Shown piece after piece: positions 15,633-22,227 of a DNA stretch of 28,654 nucleotides (the first letter of the stretch is position 1; every line of letters begins with the position of its first letter). The stretch is from JAICYJ01 sp045806525 (GTDB lineage Bacteria; Actinomycetota; Thermoleophilia; Gaiellales; JAICJC01). The translations under genes and the position numbers were made by a program. The notes beneath the pieces are model-generated. The model searched no databases and was not told the origin of the DNA. It saw nothing but the letters and a program-made list of their open reading frames with translations. Location: the NCBI GenBank assembly GCA_045806525.1, contig JBJMJD010000048.1:1-28654 (forward strand), given 5' to 3'.

Positions 15633-15719
15633 GTGATCATCCTCGGCATCGTCGCCCTCGTGTTCCTCGTCGTCTGCATCGCCGGGTTCCTCGCGCAACG
15701 GCGCCAGCGAGGTCAGTAG
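15633..15719 (+). CDS. 28-residue single-pass membrane microprotein
   Basis: A small frame from GTG to TAG encodes 28 residues: a hydrophobic helix of about 20 residues (VIILGIVALVFLVVCIAGFL) and then a basic, hydrophilic tail with four Arg/Gln pairs (AQRRQRGQ). This is the build of a single-pass membrane microprotein with its positive tail in the cytoplasm. Support comes from context: a hairpin terminator just upstream, a TAGGAT -10 element at leaderless distance, and the same promoter form before a well-supported gene at 18300. There is no Shine-Dalgarno. I do not recognise a family, and no function is claimed. A chance frame in a 260-base gap cannot be excluded, but hydrophobic residues are dense and continuous. 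Confidence 0.55.
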   Translation: MIILGIVALVFLVVCIAGFLAQRRQRGQ

Positions 15720-15835
15720 GCGGCGCCGTCAACGGCGTGCGTCAGCGCTCGGCGCGCTGGGCCGGTATCACCTGAGATCCGCGCCGGCGCCCAGATCCAT
15801 CGCCGCGCCGGGAGCGTCGTGAGAGCATGCGATCG

Positions 15836-16225
15836 ATGAGCGCGAGCGTCCGCATCGACAAGTGGCTGTGGGCTGCGCGGTTCTTCAAGACCCGCGCCGC
15901 GGCCACCGAGGCGGTGCTCGGCGGCCGGGTGCGCGTGAACGGCGAGCGTGCGAAGCCCGCCAAGCACGTGCGCCCCACCGACATCGTCGAGGTCAGGGCC
16001 GGCGAGGCGGACTGGACGATCACCGTTCGCGAGGTCGCCGACAAGCGCGGTTCGGCCCGCATCGCCGCGACCCTCTTCGAGGAGACCGCCGAGTCGACGG
16101 CCGAGCGCCAACGCAGCGCCGAGCAGCGGAGGCTGTCCGGCGCTCCCGGAGGTGTTGTGGGTGGGCCGCGACCGACCAAGCAGGACCGGCGGCGGATCGA
16201 GGCGCTACGCCGAGGGCGGGGCTGA
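15836..16225 (+). CDS. Hsp15-like S4-domain RNA-binding protein
   Basis: A 129-residue protein with an N-terminal S4 RNA-binding domain: MSASVRIDKWLWAARFFKTR (1-20), AAATEAVLGGRVRVNGERAK (21-40) and KHVRPTDIVEV (43-53). The RIDKWLWAARFFKTR start is typical of Hsp15 (HslR), which binds stalled 50S subunits that carry nascent tRNA-peptide. A basic C-terminal tail (about 85-129, rich in Arg, Gln and Glu) matches the family layout. ATG 15836 is preferred because the domain starts a few residues later; an in-frame ATG at 15827 adds three residues. No Shine-Dalgarno is visible. A role in ribosome rescue is inference from the family. It ends 10 bases before the convergent NodB-like gene. Confidence 0.88.
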   Translation: MSASVRIDKWLWAARFFKTRAAATEAVLGGRVRVNGERAKPAKHVRPTDIVEVRAGEADWTITVREVADKRGSARIAATLFEETAESTAERQRSAEQRRLSGAPGGVVGGPRPTKQDRRRIEALRRGRG

Positions 16226-16235
16226 GCTTCGTGGT

Positions 16236-17219
16236 CTAACGGGGCTGGCTCAGATGCGGCGGGGTGTACGCGGTTCTGCCCCATGCCACGGCCACCGTCT
16301 TGGGGTCGGTCACCATGACGGACGGCGGGATCGCGTCCAGCACCTTCAGGTAGTCCGCGTAGCAGTAGCGCTCGAAATCGTCGGTCCAGTGCTGGTGCCA
16401 GTCGGGTGAGGTGCAGTCCCACATCCCGGGCCGCGATCCCCGCACCAGCAGGTAGGACTGCAGCGTGAGCCACTGGCCCGGTGCCAGCGCGGCCACCTGG
16501 GCCGCCACCGCGTCGGGGGAGTCGTACCGGTAGTGGGCGTTGGGGATGCTCGCACAGGGAAGCGATTTGACGTTGCAGCGGCCACCTCCGAGGTTCTCGG
16601 AGGTCTGCCAGTAGGGAGGCAGCGTCGCCGAGCTCATGTCCGTCGGTCCCGTGCCGTACTGGCGCCCGAACGCAAAGCAGGTCGCGACGACGTTCGCCTG
16701 CACCGTGGCGTCCCACAGGTTGTCCGGGTAGGCGAACAGGCCGTCGCCGCTCATGTGGCCGTGCTTCTCGAGATCCAGCACGCTCCCGCAGGTTTCATCC
16801 CACTGCTGCTGGGTCGTCATCGACGACCAGTTCTTCGCGTAGGTACGGCTGTGCGACACGAACCTCCATCCGTCGGCGTCGCGCAGGTGTGCCAGCTCAG
16901 CCCACGAGGCCGTCAGCGAGTCCTTGTAGTGCACACAGCCGTACCCGGTCGCCGGGGTGATGCCTGTCTCCACCGAGCCGGTGCCGGCGTATCCGCGCCG
17001 TGCCAGCTCCGGTGCCACGACCGTGTCCAGGCGTTCGATCTTCACGTTGTCGGCGACGCAGCTGGTCGCGGCAGTGATCTCGGTGCGAGAGAACAGCAGC
17101 GTCAGGAACGGCGGCGGAGCCGACGCGCCCGACGCGGTCACCGTCGGCGCTGCGCGCGTCACGCCTGCGCCGAGCCACAGGCACAGGACGAGCACGAAGA
17201 GCGCGGAGGACGTTCGCAT
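16236..17219 (-). CDS. Secreted NodB-like (polysaccharide deacetylase-like) protein, active site doubtful
   Basis: A 327-residue protein with a signal peptide (residues 1-23, hydrophobic ALFVLVLCLWLGAGV and an ALA-type cleavage near TRAAP). It resembles the NodB barrel in pattern: LTASWAELAHLRDADGWRFV, then SHSRTY in the place of the SHTxTH metal motif, and DLEKHGHMSGDGLFAYPDNLWD like the strand that carries YP-G in deacetylases. The usual first motif (TFDDG) is not evident, and the second His of SHxxxH is Tyr, so catalysis may be lost or altered. At least nine Cys residues suggest disulfides. It follows the aldo/keto reductase by 43 bases. The remote-homology assignment is by eye; otherwise it is an uncharacterised secreted protein. 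Confidence 0.5.
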   Translation of the reverse strand: MRTSSALFVLVLCLWLGAGVTRAAPTVTASGASAPPPFLTLLFSRTEITAATSCVADNVKIERLDTVVAPELARRGYAGTGSVETGITPATGYGCVHYKDSLTASWAELAHLRDADGWRFVSHSRTYAKNWSSMTTQQQWDETCGSVLDLEKHGHMSGDGLFAYPDNLWDATVQANVVATCFAFGRQYGTGPTDMSSATLPPYWQTSENLGGGRCNVKSLPCASIPNAHYRYDSPDAVAAQVAALAPGQWLTLQSYLLVRGSRPGMWDCTSPDWHQHWTDDFERYCYADYLKVLDAIPPSVMVTDPKTVAVAWGRTAYTPPHLSQPR

Positions 17220-17262
17220 CTCACGTCGAGGGCGTCGCGGAAGGCGTGCGCGACATCTGACA

Positions 17263-18255
17263 CTACCACCGGCCTGCCCGACGTCGCACCGACGAGGCGG
17301 CGTCCTGCAGGCGCGCTCGTCGCACCGCCGACTTCCCTCCCACCGGACGAAACCCGTCGCTTGCCTCGGTGAGCTGGCGGTCGTCGGCCGCGTCGAGGGG
17401 CAGCTCGGCGGCGGCGACGTTCTCCTCGAGCTGGGCGACCGTGCGCGCCCCGGGGATCACCACCACATTTGGACGTCGTACCAACCACGCGAGTGCCACC
17501 TGCGCCGGCGTGGCGCCGTGCCGGACCGCCACCTCGCGCACGCAATCCACGAGCGGCCCGGCCCGTCGCAGGTTGTCGGGCAGAAACAGCGGGTTTTGCC
17601 GTCGCACGTCGCGTGGCCGGTTGTGCGGGCCGTAGGCGCCCGACAACAGCCCCTGCGCCAGCGGGCTGTAGGCGATCACGAGGTGGTCATGTGCCTGCGC
17701 CCATGGCAGAGTCGCCTGCTCGGGCGCCCGCGTGGCGAGGCTGTAGCGGACCTGGTTCGAGAGCACGGTGCCGCCCAGGGCCGACTCGGCTTCCTGCCAT
17801 TGCGCGAGCGAGCAGTTGCTGACGCCGACGTCGCGGATGAGGCCGTCAGCGGCCAGGTCGGCAAAGCCGCGCATCGCCTGCGAGAGCGGGATCACGGGGT
17901 TGGGGGCGTGCAGCTGGTAGAGGTCGATCGAGCGGACGCCGAGTCGCCGTGCGCTGGCCCGTCCTCGCTGCCTGACCACCGGGGGCAGCGGCAGCACCGG
18001 AAACAGCTTTGTCGCCAGGAAGACCTGGTCTCGGCGCTCGGCGATGGCTGTGCCCACGATCCGCTCCGATCGGCCCAGGCCGTAGATCTCGGCGGTGTCG
18101 ATCAGGTTGATGCCGAGGTCGAGGGCGCGTCGCGTGAGCGCGACGGCCTCGCGGTTGGCGTAGTCGTTGCCATACCGCCACTCGCGTGAGCCGAACTGCC
18201 ACGTGCCCAGGCCGATCACCGATATCGACCTGCCGCCCACGTCGACGTAGCGCAT
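17263..18255 (-). CDS. Aldo/keto reductase
   Basis: A 330-residue NADPH-dependent oxidoreductase of the aldo/keto reductase superfamily. The catalytic tetrad is intact: Asp53 and Tyr58 (NLIDTAEIYG), Lys83 (ATKLFP) and His116 (LYQLHAPN). Later landmarks are IRDVGVSNCS (substrate/cofactor region), YSPLAQGLLSG and VVVIPGARTVAQLEENVAA, the NADP phosphate-binding block. The C-terminal tail after EASD is Arg- and Ser-rich. ATG 18255 sits 7 bases after TACTCT on the same strand, a leaderless geometry, and there is no Shine-Dalgarno; the frame upstream to 18306 runs into the divergent reductase promoter. The substrate is unknown; the family reduces aldehydes, ketones and sugars. Confidence 0.92.
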   Translation of the reverse strand: MRYVDVGGRSISVIGLGTWQFGSREWRYGNDYANREAVALTRRALDLGINLIDTAEIYGLGRSERIVGTAIAERRDQVFLATKLFPVLPLPPVVRQRGRASARRLGVRSIDLYQLHAPNPVIPLSQAMRGFADLAADGLIRDVGVSNCSLAQWQEAESALGGTVLSNQVRYSLATRAPEQATLPWAQAHDHLVIAYSPLAQGLLSGAYGPHNRPRDVRRQNPLFLPDNLRRAGPLVDCVREVAVRHGATPAQVALAWLVRRPNVVVIPGARTVAQLEENVAAAELPLDAADDRQLTEASDGFRPVGGKSAVRRARLQDAASSVRRRAGRW

Positions 18256-18262
18256 GGCGCGA

Positions 18263-18268
18263 AGAGTA
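18263..18268 (-). promoter_or_regulatory. -10 element of the aldo/keto reductase gene
   Basis: TACTCT on the minus strand ends 7 bases before ATG 18255. It is back to back with the TAGGAT of the divergent reductase gene (18288-18293), so the 44-base gap holds two outward-facing leaderless-type promoters. Confidence 0.5.
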
Positions 18269-18287
18269 GATCGAATCTGGCCGGCTC

Positions 18288-18293
18288 TAGGAT
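18288..18293 (+). promoter_or_regulatory. -10 element of the DDN-type reductase gene
   Basis: TAGGAT lies 6 bases before GTG 18300, the same sequence and spacing as at 15621-15626. No Shine-Dalgarno is seen, so a leaderless message is likely. This argues for GTG 18300 over the GTG at 18294. Confidence 0.5.
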
Positions 18294-18299
18294 GTGGGC

Positions 18300-18743
18300 G
18301 TGTCACAGCTGAAAGATGCGCTCATGGGAGCTCGCTCGGCGCTCCATCGGTTCGTGTTCAGGGTGAGCAGCGGCCGTCTTCTGGGCACGTGGGGCGGCCA
18401 CGCCGTGATTCGGCTGACGACGCGGGGGCGGCGCTCCGGCAGGCCGCGCGCCGTGATCGTGACCGCCTTTCCGGACGGCGCTTCCCGGATCGTGGTGGTC
18501 GCCTCCGATGGAGGCGCATCGCAGCATCCCGCCTGGTACCTGAACCTGCGCAGGGATCCCGAGGTGGAGGTGATGCGGGGAGGGCGCAGTGAGCGCATGC
18601 ACGCCCGCACGGCGACCGGCGAGGAGCGCGCCCGCCTGTGGTCGTCGGTCACGGACGCCGCGCCCGCCTACGCCCGCTACCAGGCCGCTACCGACCGCCT
18701 GCTGCCGCTCGTGGTGCTGGAGCCGGATGGGGCCGGTCCCTGA
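18300..18743 (+). CDS. DDN-type nitroreductase family protein (F420-dependent fold)
   Basis: A 147-residue protein of the deazaflavin-dependent nitroreductase family (split-barrel FDOR-B group). Characteristic blocks are LLGTWGGHAVIRLTTRGRRS followed by GRPRAVIV, and VVVASDGGASQHPAWYLNLR followed by DPEVEVMRGG. In known members such as Ddn these line the F420H2 pocket, and the HPAWYLNL stretch with its Asn and the Lys/Arg nearby are conserved. The family reduces nitro compounds or quinones using F420. The usual N-terminal hydrophobic helix is present (ALHRFVFRVS). GTG 18300 is chosen from the promoter spacing. It ends one base before the convergent GMC oxidoreductase stop. F420 dependence is inferred from the family. 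Confidence 0.88.
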   Translation: MSQLKDALMGARSALHRFVFRVSSGRLLGTWGGHAVIRLTTRGRRSGRPRAVIVTAFPDGASRIVVVASDGGASQHPAWYLNLRRDPEVEVMRGGRSERMHARTATGEERARLWSSVTDAAPAYARYQAATDRLLPLVVLEPDGAGP

Positions 18744-18744
18744 G

Positions 18745-20421
18745 CTAGTCCGCGGCGCGCACCAGGTCGCTGCCGCGCTCCGCGACCATGACCGTGGTCG
18801 CGTTGGTGTTTGCGCCGGGCAGGCTGGGCATCACGGACGCATCGATCACCCGCAACCGCTGCACCCCGTGCACGCGCAGGGCGGGATCGACGACCGCGTC
18901 CGCGCCGGTGCCCATCGCGCAGGTCGACGTGGGGTGGCAGAGCCTGAACGTCGTGGCGCGGAGATGCTGCTCCCAGGAGCGGTCGTCGTCGACGCCCGGG
19001 CCCGGGGTCTGCTCGGAGACGACGTGGGGCTTCATCGCAGGCGCGCCGAAGATCTCGCGCACGCGCCGGGTGGCGGCCGTCAGGTCTGCGATGTCGCCGT
19101 CATCGCCGAGCAGGTCGAACCGGATCAGCGGCGGTTCCGATGGGTTGCCGGAGCGTAGGCTGACCCGGCCGCGTGACCGCGGGTGGAGCAGCGCCGCCTG
19201 CGCGGTCACCAGTGGCTCTGCCGCCGCCTGCCGGCGACCCTCGCTTCTGCCGCCCGAGCGAGCGGTCAGGCGGCGGAGGCCCCCGCCGTGGCCGTCGTTG
19301 GATCCGTCGTCATCGCCGGTCGCCGGGGCGAGGCCGAAGGCCATGAAGATCAGCTCGATCTGCGACACGGGCGATGCCGGGTCGAGCGGGGCGAACGCGA
19401 CCGCATGGTTCGACGTCGATGTGATCGCCCCGCGGCCGCGCAGCGCGAAGTCGAGCGCGTGGCGAAGCAGCCGAAGCGGTGTCACGTCCTGGTTGAGGGT
19501 GCGGTCGCGCACCTTGAACACGAGCGCCGAGGCCGGGTGGTCCTGCAGGTTTCGCCCCACGCCCGGAAGGTCGGCGACGACCGGGATCCCGTGCCCGGCC
19601 AGGTCGTCCGCCGGCCCGATGCCCGACAGCATGAGCAGCTTCGGCGAGCCGAGCGCTCCCGCGCAGAGCAGCACCTCGCGACGGGCTCGCGCCGTCCGGG
19701 TGATGCCGTCGACCACGTACTCGACGCCGTCGGCCCGGCCGTCCGTGGTTGTCACCCTCGTGACCAGCGCGCCCGAACGCACCGTCAGGTTCGACCGGCG
19801 CCGGGCCGGCGCGAGGAATGCGTCGGCCGCCGACTGGCGGAACCCGCGCACCTGCGTCACCTGTGAGCGGGAGGCCCCGGCGCCGGCCCGGGCGTTGTAG
19901 TCATCCAGGCGCGGCACCCCGGTTTGCCCGGCGGCCTCGATGAAGACGTCGATCAGGGGATGCGATACCCGCGTTCGCACCACCCGCTGTCGTCCCGTGC
20001 CTCCGCGCAGGTCGCTGCCACCGTCCTCGAAGCGTTCGGATCGGCGAAAGGCCGGGAGCACGCTGGCCCAGTCCCAGCCCTCGCAGCCCGCTGCCGCCCA
20101 GCCGTCATAGTCGAGCGGATCGCCGCGCACCCACATCATCGCGTTGATCGCGCTGCTGCCACCGATGCACCGGCCGCTGCTGTAGGGATCCTCGGCGCCG
20201 TGCCGGGAGCCGTCCGGCTGCACCGGATAGAGCCAGTTGAGATCGCTGCCGATCTTCTGGATCAGCGCGGGCACACGGACGCTCAGCGGCCGGGCATCGG
20301 GTCCCGCCTCGAGCAGCAGCACACTGCTGTTCGGGCGCTCGGTCAGCCTGTTCGCAACCACGGATCCGGCCGATCCACCGCCCACCACGACGTAGTCCCA
20401 TGTGCCCTCGGTCGCCTCCAT
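18745..20421 (-). CDS. GMC-family FAD oxidoreductase
   Basis: A 558-residue flavoprotein of the glucose-methanol-choline family. The FAD-binding Rossmann motif is DYVVVGGGSAGSVVANRL (9-26), followed by LLLEAG (36-41, ribose contact), SSGRCIGGSSAINAM (82-95, FAD loop) and GALGSPKLLMLSGIGP. The active-site end has RLCHPTSTCAMG with the catalytic His and GANTNATTVM with the second His/Asn position, here Asn. Members oxidise alcohols, often choline or primary alcohols; the substrate is unknown. ATG 20421 has AGGAGGT 7 bases upstream. An insert of about 35 residues, rich in Gly, Asp, Ser and Arg (DDDGSNDGHGGG region), interrupts the substrate domain and looks like a flexible loop. It runs back to back with the glycan operon. 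Confidence 0.92.
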   Translation of the reverse strand: MEATEGTWDYVVVGGGSAGSVVANRLTERPNSSVLLLEAGPDARPLSVRVPALIQKIGSDLNWLYPVQPDGSRHGAEDPYSSGRCIGGSSAINAMMWVRGDPLDYDGWAAAGCEGWDWASVLPAFRRSERFEDGGSDLRGGTGRQRVVRTRVSHPLIDVFIEAAGQTGVPRLDDYNARAGAGASRSQVTQVRGFRQSAADAFLAPARRRSNLTVRSGALVTRVTTTDGRADGVEYVVDGITRTARARREVLLCAGALGSPKLLMLSGIGPADDLAGHGIPVVADLPGVGRNLQDHPASALVFKVRDRTLNQDVTPLRLLRHALDFALRGRGAITSTSNHAVAFAPLDPASPVSQIELIFMAFGLAPATGDDDGSNDGHGGGLRRLTARSGGRSEGRRQAAAEPLVTAQAALLHPRSRGRVSLRSGNPSEPPLIRFDLLGDDGDIADLTAATRRVREIFGAPAMKPHVVSEQTPGPGVDDDRSWEQHLRATTFRLCHPTSTCAMGTGADAVVDPALRVHGVQRLRVIDASVMPSLPGANTNATTVMVAERGSDLVRAAD

Positions 20422-20491
20422 GCCCCAACCTCCTGTGCGAGCCCGGTCCAGACGCTCACCTTCTATCAGACCCGGCAGCGAAATTCATGGA

Positions 20492-20520
20492 TGGACATTG
20501 CTTCTTGGAATCTGGATAAT
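20492..20520 (+). promoter_or_regulatory. Sigma-70-type promoter of the glycan operon
   Basis: TGGACA (20492-20497) and GATAAT (20515-20520) are separated by exactly 17 bases; each matches consensus at 5 of 6 positions. It is the best full promoter in the window and lies 33 bases upstream of the GTG at 20553. It drives the three overlapping genes to 25286. Confidence 0.65.
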
Positions 20521-20552
20521 CGTGCTCGTAGCACGTCGGGGAGTGTGGGCAG

Positions 20553-22175
20553 GTGTCAAGAGATCGGGGCAACCACGAGCGGGTGTACGCGCGCCGGGTG
20601 AAGCCGGCTGCCGATCGAGTCGGTGGCGTCCTGCTGCTCGCGGCCTTCTCGCCGGTGATGGGCGCCGTCGCCGTCGCCGTGCGCACCTCGCTCGGATCGC
20701 CGGTCATCTACCGCCAGATCAGGGTTGGTCGCGGTGGTGTTCCGTTCACGATGCTGAAGTTCCGGACGATGACGCCGGATCGACGCGTTGCGACGCTGCC
20801 ATTCGACGGCCCCGAGCGGCGCGTGTCCTGGGAGGCAACCAGCGATGCTCGCCACACGCCGCTGGGCGCTCTGCTCCGCCGCGCCAGCCTGGACGAGCTG
20901 CCCCAGCTCTGGAACGTGGTGCGGGGAGACATGAGCCTGGTCGGCCCGCGGCCTGAGGTGCCCGCTGCCGTTGCCACCTACGCAGACAGGGCGGCCGAAC
21001 GGCACCTCGTGCGTCCCGGCGTGACCGGGCTATGGCAGGTGACGGCCCGCGGCACGATGCCGATGGAGCTGTGTGTCGACATCGATCTCGACTACGTGCG
21101 CCGCGTCTCTGCGCGGCTCGACGCCTGGATCCTGCTGCGAACCGTCCCGGAGCTGATCCGGTCGGCGCGCAGACCGGCGGAGGCGCCGCTGGCGTCGGGT
21201 GGCGGGTCACAGCCAGGGCGCGTGAGCCGCTTCGTCGACCGGCCGCACCCCAGCTATGGCCGCACCCAATGGGTCGTTCGGCTGGGTGTGCGCAACGTCC
21301 AGTGGATACGCGCGGAGGGGGTGGGCCGCCTGGTCGAGGAGCACGACCTGCGACCGGTTCACCACAGCGTCGCGGCGGTGCGGCGGGCGCGATGGCGCAG
21401 AGCGAATCCGGTCGAGCCGGGTGGAGCGGTGCCGGTGTTCGTCGCAGGCGTGCCGCGCTCCGGGACGAACATGATCGTCCGCGGCCTCGGCAGCCTTCCC
21501 GAGTTCGAGACCTACAACGAGGGCAACCGCGTCGCCTTTGACCGCTACCGTCTGCGTCCGCAGCCGGCCATCCGCGGCCTGGTGATGCGCAGCCGTCAGC
21601 GCTTCGTCCTGTTCAAGCCGCTGCTGGACAGCCACGCGGTGCCCGGCCTGATGGACGGGCTCCAGACGCCGATGTCGCCGCGAGCGATCTGGGCCTACCG
21701 CGATGTCGACGGACGTGTCCGCTCGGCGTTGTCCAAGTTCGGCGCGAACGCGCTCGAGGCGATGCGCGCCACCGCCCAGGGCGAGGCCGACGGGTCGTGG
21801 CAGGCCCAGGGCCTGTCGCAGCAGAGCCTGGAGCTGATCCGAAGCACTGACTGGGACGCCGCGTCGGCGGCAGACGCCGCCGCCCTGCTGTGGCTGGTCA
21901 AGAACCGCATGTTCTTCGAGGCGGGGCTCGATCGCCGCGACGACGTGCTGCCCGTGTCCTACGGCGCGCTGGTGCGAGACCCGGGAGGCACGATGCGGGC
22001 GGTGTGCCAGTTTCTCGAGGTGCCGTGGCGGCCGTCCACCTCATCCCACATCGATCGGCGCTCGGCTGCCGGCCGGCCCGCGGTCGCGCTCGACCCGCGG
22101 ATCCGCGGCCTCTGCGATGACATGATGGAGCAGTTGGACGCTGCGGTCGCCGAACGGGTGGGAACGAGTGCTTGA
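20553..22175 (+). CDS. Fusion: monotopic phosphoglycosyl transferase + sulfotransferase
   Basis: One 540-residue protein with two enzymes. Residues about 12-205 are a monotopic phosphoglycosyl transferase, which starts glycan synthesis by moving a sugar-1-phosphate from an NDP-sugar to a polyprenyl phosphate. It has a re-entrant helix with the Ser33-Pro34 kink, IYRQIRVGRGG (52-62), LKFRTM (68-73), the catalytic Asp114-Glu115 in LDELPQLWN, LVGPRPEVP (129-137) and RPGVTGLWQV (154-163). After a linker (205-290), residues about 291-535 are a sulfotransferase: PAPS-binding GVPRSGTNMI (299-308), WAYRDVDGRVRSAL (380-393) for the 3'-phosphate contact, and VSYGALVRDPGGTM with FLEVPW. There is no internal stop or frameshift. 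GTG 20553 is the chosen start; GTG 20583 is possible. It overlaps the next frame. Confidence 0.9.
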   Translation: MSRDRGNHERVYARRVKPAADRVGGVLLLAAFSPVMGAVAVAVRTSLGSPVIYRQIRVGRGGVPFTMLKFRTMTPDRRVATLPFDGPERRVSWEATSDARHTPLGALLRRASLDELPQLWNVVRGDMSLVGPRPEVPAAVATYADRAAERHLVRPGVTGLWQVTARGTMPMELCVDIDLDYVRRVSARLDAWILLRTVPELIRSARRPAEAPLASGGGSQPGRVSRFVDRPHPSYGRTQWVVRLGVRNVQWIRAEGVGRLVEEHDLRPVHHSVAAVRRARWRRANPVEPGGAVPVFVAGVPRSGTNMIVRGLGSLPEFETYNEGNRVAFDRYRLRPQPAIRGLVMRSRQRFVLFKPLLDSHAVPGLMDGLQTPMSPRAIWAYRDVDGRVRSALSKFGANALEAMRATAQGEADGSWQAQGLSQQSLELIRSTDWDAASAADAAALLWLVKNRMFFEAGLDRRDDVLPVSYGALVRDPGGTMRAVCQFLEVPWRPSTSSHIDRRSAAGRPAVALDPRIRGLCDDMMEQLDAAVAERVGTSA

Positions 22176-22227
22176 CAGCGGCTCGGATCCCCGCGACGCT
22201 TGGCTTGACACCGGATCGGGGGAACGG

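Noticed and set aside
20521..20535. CGTGC-TCGTA-GCACG hairpin in the leader of the glycan operon as a regulatory RNA
   Set aside because: A 5-base stem in a leader of about 30 bases is too small to support a riboswitch or attenuator claim.
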